From: Viscum album
Taxonomy: Eukaryota > Streptophyta > Magnoliopsida > Santalales > Viscaceae
Assembly: GCA_963277665.1 (NCBI GenBank)
Contig: OY728159.1
Span: 1,015,701,343-1,015,765,342, forward strand
Direction: 5' to 3'
DNA length: 64,000 nt
Positions 58,575 to 64,000 of the stretch are shown here, in pieces. The number at the start of each line of letters is the position of its first letter. Within the stretch, counting starts at the first letter, position 1. The notes beneath the pieces were generated by a model, which was not told the origin of the DNA, made no database searches, and saw only the letters and a list, made by a program, of their open reading frames with translations. The position numbers were made by a program, and so were the translations under genes.

Positions 58575-59480
58575 TTCTTTTCTTTTTCTTTTGTCTTTCT
58601 ATTTGGGGAAAGGTAGACAGAAGACTAGGAAGAGCCAAGTCTTGGACATGAGCTCGTGAACCGGAGTTTCAAACCTATGTATGGGGGGAAGAATAAGTAC
58701 ATAGTGTGGGATTTTTGTTATTGATGTTTTCTATTAGAATTGAATATTATTTCACCTTGGGTGACACACTTTTCGTATGATGTGAAAATTGTTTTTGAAA
58801 TTTTATGAGAATTGACTTATGGCCTAGAATGGCATGAGATTTGAGTCTGTATTCATCATTTTTGGAAATCATAATTATTTTGTAACATGCATCATTTTAG
58901 GCATGCATGGGAGAACATGTTTTAGGTAAGATTGTTCAACTTTAACTATTTTTCCTTGTGAATTTAAACTGAATATGGTGCCTAATATGAAATTTGAAGT
59001 GGTAAAAAGACAAAATAATGTGAATAATTGGGTTTTTAAATGATAAACTTCAATAATGATAATGTGTTTACCCTAGATAATCAAGACCTAGGAGTAGGAT
59101 GGTTAAGGGTAGTGATAGCACCTCAGTTTTGACCATGTAGCGAGGTTTGGGGAAAATACTTATTGTGACTTGTTATGATTATTCCTCTTAATTAAATATG
59201 AAAAATTCATGTTATGAGTCCTAAGATGTGTGTTTGTCATTATAGAGTTATTACTCCTTGAAGATGTTTGTTGAGAGGATGACTAAAGGATATGGTTGGA
59301 GATGATCTACCGGTAGTGGAGCCTGAGGCATCGGTAGTGTCAGGTGAGGATATTGGGGAGAAGTTTTGAGTAAACTTTTCTATATTTATGAAAATCATGG
59401 GAAGAGACTCATGGCGGGTATAGACGATCATGTATTATCTAATGAGGTAGTTTTAGTTGCATCACCCTTCGACTTTTATT
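58575..59480 (+). other. E8 leader
   Basis: About 0.9 kb with no convincing ORF, between primer site and gag. Confidence 0.55.
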
Positions 59481-60146
59481 GGATATGGTAGACTAGAGGT
59501 ATATGAGTTCTTGGTTGTGTCCATCGAAATGATACTTGACCATTTGGAGACTCTTACTGAGAGGAGGGTAAAGTTGGCATATTATATGCTACGAGTATCA
59601 GTGAAGCGCTGGTGGGACATTTAGGTGTGGACTGGATAGACTGATGGTTTGTTATGGAAGGACTTATTAGATAGGTTCATGGATCACTTCTACCCAGAGA
59701 TGTTGGGGAAGGAAAGAGAAGTGGAGTTCATGCAACTGAATTAGGGGAGAATGTCATCTATGGACTATGTTGGATGCTTTATAGACCTGTAATGTTTTTC
59801 TCCATCATTGGTGGGAGATTATATAGCTATGGTGAGATGTTTTTAGGATGTACTTAAGTGTGAGATTAATTCCTGAGTTAACCTCTTTTGGTTAAATAAG
59901 TTTGATGAGGTGGTGGATCAGGCTCTCATAACTAAGGGGAACCTGAAGGAGGATTATAGTTCTTGATAGTTAGTTTTTATAGGATGATCAGGAGGTGTAA
60001 ATTCCAAGAGTAGGAAGCGCCATTATGAGAACTTTATCCAGGGCAGTGGAAATATTGGTGGTCAGATAGAAGGGTAAGTTGCACAGGACCTTACTGTAGT
60101 GATATGTTTCCAGTGTGGTAGGTTAGGCCATTATTTTAAAAATTGT
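59481..60146 (+). pseudogene. E8 gag with zinc knuckle
   Basis: Decayed gag: SIEMILDHLETLTERRVKLA, VSVKRWWDI, LLDRFMDHFYPEMLGKEREV, and KFDEVVDQALI, with several stops between. The zinc knuckle CFQCGRLGHYFKNC at 60105-60146 is an intact CX2CX4HX4C. The blocks match Retrotrans_gag of plant Ty3/gypsy elements. Confidence 0.85.
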
Positions 60147-60479
60147 CCCCAACCAAAATTAGAGTCTCAGTCTTGTGGGAAGATGGAAAATCTACAAAAG
60201 TTATGTAGGACACAATGACAGATGCTTAGTGGTGGATAAGCTAGACAGAACCAGAGTGTGGGAAGAGGGTCTTATACACCATATCATTCTGGAAGTTAGA
60301 GTTCTACTAGATAATGATATAGAGACATTAGACATGGTGCTTCTTGGAAATAGTGCTTGTATCATTAGATTATTATAGATAGTGGGAGTCAGACTATGGA
60401 ATAGGGAAGAGGGGTAGGATAGTTTTATGTCATCCAGCCTACACTTGTGGATAGTGAAGTTGGACTGTCGATGGTGAGA

Positions 60480-60780
60480 GGTACTATTCTTGTATATTCT
60501 AAATTATCTAGTTCATTATTTGATTTTGGTCCCTCTCATTCCTTTATATCTAAAAAAATATTAATGGTTTGAGCCAAGTGGTGAAGTTTGTGAGTGAGGT
60601 AATGACTATAGATACACCATTGGGAGTATGGTCTAGAGGCGTCTATTTATACAACTGAAGTGAGGGGGCATCGTTTTCGATGGGATCTCTATTTCCTTGA
60701 CATGTCAGGCTTTGACCTAATTATGAGTATGGATTAGATAGTTACATACTGATCCCACATTGATTGTTACTATAGGAGAG
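60480..60780 (+). pseudogene. E8 aspartic protease
   Basis: SLFDFGPSHSFIS (catalytic triad at 60522-60530 reads D-F-G instead of D-S-G) is followed by decayed sequence towards a closing D-block near 60700. A stop-rich frame and the changed triad show it is dead. Confidence 0.75.
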
Positions 60781-60959
60781 TAATGTTTACATCTCCTAAG
60801 GGTGACCAGTACATTCACCGTGGGGAGTGTGATATCCATGCAGGCCAAGAAGGGCCAATTTCTCAGTAACTAGGAGAGATCACATCTTAGGTTTCTACTC
60901 TTTTTCTAGATGAAGGAGGTGTAAATCATGATATAATTCCACTAGTGGTGTAATAGTTT

Positions 60960-61760
60960 CAGTATATTTTTCCTGAATACTTATCGGGTCTTCCACTTGA
61001 GAGAGATGTGGAATTCACTCTTGAGATAAAACCGGGGGCTGAGCTAGTTTATATTCCACCATATAGAATGGCACTGATAGAGATTCAAGAGCTCAATACT
61101 CGGCTGGATAAATTGGAGGATAATGTATTTATCCATCTGAGTATGTTTCCTTGGGGTTCTCTAGTGTTGTTTGTTAAGAAGGCTTGTGGGACTCTAAGTT
61201 TGTGCATTGATTGCCAGATGTTGAACCGTATGACTGTGAAGAATTAGTACCCTCTTCCATGTATCAATGATCTATTAGATATATTTAGAGGAGATTATGT
61301 ACTCTCAAAGATCTACTTGAGATCGAAGTATCATCAACTGAGAGTTCAGACTTCTGATATATCGAGTACTGCTTTCAGAAGAAGGTATGGCCTATATGAG
61401 TTCATCATAATTCCATTTGGGTTGACAAACACACCAGTAGTGTTTATGGCCTTAATGAATAGGATATTCCACCCCTATTTGGATTAATTTGTGTTAGTAT
61501 TCATGGATGACATCTTGGTGTACTCAAAGACTCATGATTATCATGCCCAACACCTTGACATCATCCTGAGTACACTAAGAGAGCATCAAATCTACACTAA
61601 GCTATCAAAGTGTCAATTTTGGATTGATTGGGGACACTTCTTGGTACACAACATCTTTATAGAAGGTGTGTCAGTGGACCCAGAGAAGGTTTAGGCAATG
61701 GTTTCTTAGGAGCAGTCTAAGAATGTATTCGATATCCATATCTTTCTGAGGTTATATGGA
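60960..61760 (+). pseudogene. E8 reverse transcriptase
   Basis: [20 protein letters not shown] begins the domain. [35 protein letters not shown] and [18 protein letters not shown] blocks follow. The catalytic motif FMDDILVYSK is intact at 61500-61529. KLSKCQFWIDWGHFLVHNIF closes the palm. Stops at 61245 and 61486 split the frame. Confidence 0.9.
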
Positions 61761-62330
61761 TATTATCGGAGATTCATCCCTAACATTTCTCTATTGGAAG
61801 TGCTACTTTCAGGATTGACCAAAAATGGGATAAAGGTTGATTAGTTAGAAGCATGTGGGAAGGACTTCTAGGAGTTAATGAAGTTCTTGATATCGGCACC
61901 AATCTTGATCCTACCCGAGCCAGGTGAGGAGTACATGGTATTTTGTGATGCTTTTGGTATTTGACTTGGAGTGGTGTTGATGTAGGGAAATCAAGTTGTG
62001 GCGTATGGGTCTCAGAAACTAATTCCACGTGAATGTAACTACCTTACACATGACCTCAAGTTAGCATCAGTGGTTTATCCTCTGAAGTTTTTGTGGCATT
62101 ATCTATTGGGAAAAAATTTTACTGTGTATACAGAACACAAGAGCTTAAAGTACATCTTTTCATAGAAAGATTTTAATCTTCGGTAGTGTAAATGGGTTGA
62201 GTATATGTAGTATTTTTATTTTAAGATATCATATATTCCCATGAAGGGAAATAGTGGTGATGATTCATTGAGTAGAAAATCTCATACTCAGGGAGTTCAG
62301 GATTTTAATGTTGAGTAAAAGATAATGACT
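61761..62330 (+). pseudogene. E8 RNase H
   Basis: The connection block GYYRRFIPN is followed by the RNase H region around 61940-62290: MVFCDAFGI with the first Asp, SQKLIPRECNYLTHDLKLAS, VYTEHKSLKYIFS and NSGDDSLSRK. Several stops are present. Confidence 0.82.
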
Positions 62331-63830
62331 TTGCTGGATGAGATGCATGTGGTGGTTTAGGAGAGTCAGGAGAAGATGAATCTCATATTAGTTTCAATGG
62401 AGTCTAAACTTTTGAGAATGATCTAAGACATGCATTATGAGGATCCAGAGTGTTTGACCTTGAGGTAAATCCTTAAAGATGTAGATTCACCTTTTGATTA
62501 GAGCATAGATGAGGATGAGATCATCTATGTTAGGAATATGGTTATTGTTCCTATGAGCATGTGAGAGGAGATAATGCAAAAATTTCATGCCATTAAGTGG
62601 GTGGTACATTCAGGTGTGACAAAAATGTACCATAACCTATGACAACAGTTTTGGTGGTTGGGCATGAAAAAGGTGATGGTAGGGTTTGTGACATGATGCT
62701 ACACTTGTCAGCAGGTAAAGTCTGAGCATCAACGACCTGTAGGTTTTCTGCAGTTGTTACCCAATTCTAGAATGGAAGTGGGTTGATTTTAAAATGGATT
62801 TTTTTTTATCCTAAATATTACAAGTAATAAATACTCTATCTAGGTTATTGTGGATTGACTAATGAAATTATCACATTTCTTTTCTCTATGGGAGACTTTC
62901 TCACTGGAACAGCTAATAGATTTTTATACTCGGGAGATATTTTGTCTGCATGGGGTGCATATAATATAGTTTCAGATCATGAATCATTCTTCAATTCACA
63001 CTTTTGTAAGGTCTTGAAGAAGTCTCTTAGTACCCATGTATTATTGAGTATGTCCTTCCATCCATAGATATATGGGAAGTTGGAACATATTATACTAGTG
63101 CTCGAGAATATGTTACTGGGATGTGTTCTTGAATTTGGTAGGCATTGGGAGAATCACTTTGCTTTAGTGAAGTTTTTATATAAAAAAACTATCAAAAAAC
63201 TATAAAAATGGAACCATATGAAGATATTTATTGCAGGACATGTAGATAACCTCTATATTAGATGGTGGCTGGCGAGTCAGAGTTATTGAGACCGAGTCTC
63301 GTACAGGAGACGTCAGAGAATGTGTAGCAAATTCAGAAATGTATGGTTATGGCTCCGAGTAGATAGAAGTAATATGATGATATAAATCGAAGACCCATTG
63401 AGTTTACAGAGGGTTATTGTGTATTCCTTCCAGTGTTGCCTAGATTGGTTCATTGTATGATATGAAGATAGGGCATGTTAGTGCCTAGGTTCATCAGACT
63501 GTTTTAGGTTATGGAGAGAATCGGGTTTGTGGCATACTGGTTATCTCTTCCACAGAAATATAGTGTTAAGAATTATGTTTTCCATGTATCAAAACTATAG
63601 TGGTATAACCCCAACCCATCTAATGTGATCAACATATATTATTTTGAGCTTGAGATATATGTGTCATTTGGGGAGCATCTGATACGTGTGTTAGATCAAA
63701 GTGGGAAAGTGTTGTGGGGAAAGATTAGGCCAATAGTTCATATATTTTGGAAATATGGATGTGTGTAGGAGGAAACATGGGAAAGGGAAGCAGATATTAG
63801 CTCTCAATGGCCCAATATTTTTTGCTTATA
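62331..63830 (+). pseudogene. E8 integrase and chromodomain-like tail
   Basis: Zinc domain near 62575-62715: FHAIKWVVHSGVTKMYHNL, then CYTCQQVKSEHQRP. The core is decayed; a target-DNA block VSDHESFFNSHF (second Asp) lies near 62970-63005. The C-terminus near 63590-63800 shows YVFHVSKL, then RVLDQSGKVLWGKIRPIVHI and EETWEREADI, matching the chromovirus tail. Many stops. It is followed by the polypurine tract and 3' LTR. Confidence 0.82.
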
Positions 63831-63874
63831 ATCATATATGTTCTTGGGAGTGTATCTTGAGGATGAGTTGTTAT

Positions 63875-63887
63875 AAGGTGGGTAGAT
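63875..63887 (+). other. E8 polypurine tract
   Basis: AAGGTGGGTAGAT directly before the 3' LTR start. Confidence 0.65.
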
Positions 63888-64000
63888 TGTAAGATACCTA
63901 ACTTTTATGGAGTTGTCTCAGGCTTTTTTATAGGTACTCTTTTGTTTAGTGTTGATTAATTTTTGTTTGGATTTTATCTTGGGGTGATTTTAGGTGAAAA
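63888..64000 (+). repeat. E8 3' LTR, first 113 bp
   Basis: Aligns with 54997-55110; the rest lies beyond the window. Confidence 0.88.

Larger units (their letters stand above)
54997..64000 (+). mobile_element. E8: Ty3/gypsy retrotransposon, plus strand, cut by window end
   Basis: The 5' LTR starts TGTAATATC at 54997. A second copy of its first ~110 bp starts at 63888 (TGTAAGATACC) and runs off the window. The shared words GTACT-TTTTGTTTAGTGTT and TTTTATCTTGGGGTG confirm the pair. The internal order is primer site, gag, zinc knuckle, protease, RT, RNase H, integrase, polypurine tract. Coding parts contain many stops. Domain wording and LTR ends suggest a chromovirus (Tekay/Del-like) related to but distinct from E1. 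Confidence 0.88.

Overview
This window is intergenic, repeat-dense DNA from a flowering plant with a large genome. The evidence is plant-type Ty3/gypsy, Ty1/copia, CACTA and LINE-like sequences stacked inside one another. I found no host gene, rRNA gene or functional tRNA gene. The species cannot be told from the sequence.

The layout is a set of nested insertions, most of them proven by target-site duplications (TSDs). E1 is a minus-strand Ty3/gypsy element (705-54430, about 9.2 kb once insertions are removed) with a TSD that matches at 4 of 5 bases. Its integrase is cut in two by E2, a plus-strand Tat/Ogre-type Ty3/gypsy element (3878-48407, TSD GTCAT). E2 spans 44.5 kb, or about 23.4 kb once its own insertions are removed. 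E2 carries 2.36-kb LTRs, a tRNA-Trp-like primer site, an extra ORF1 with 33-residue repeats, gag, protease, RT, two RNase H domains and integrase. It also has a long 3' region with satellite-like arrays and an antisense gene with introns that resembles the plant mobile domain family.

Five later insertions sit inside E2. They are a CACTA-type MITE (E7, TSD ACA), a copia element (E3, 17971-29162, TSD GTAGT) that landed in the last bases of the MITE, a solo LTR inside E3's pol (E4, TSD CCATG), a 3.5-kb solo-LTR-like insertion (E5, TSD ATCTA), and a 5.6-kb near-perfect palindrome inside E2's 3' LTR (E6, TSD CCTAA). To the right, E8 (54997 to beyond the window end) is a plus-strand Ty3/gypsy element whose long 5' LTR holds AT-rich minisatellites and a LINE ORF1 fragment.

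All coding regions are decayed, mostly by in-frame stop codons. The two most unusual structures are E6, which reads as two R-U5-like LTR halves joined head to head and inserted with retroviral-type ends, and the antisense gene of E2 (35505-39929), whose seven exons keep reading phase across at least four short introns. A third pattern is that several unrelated LTR families carry clusters of short near-palindromes just upstream of their TATA boxes.
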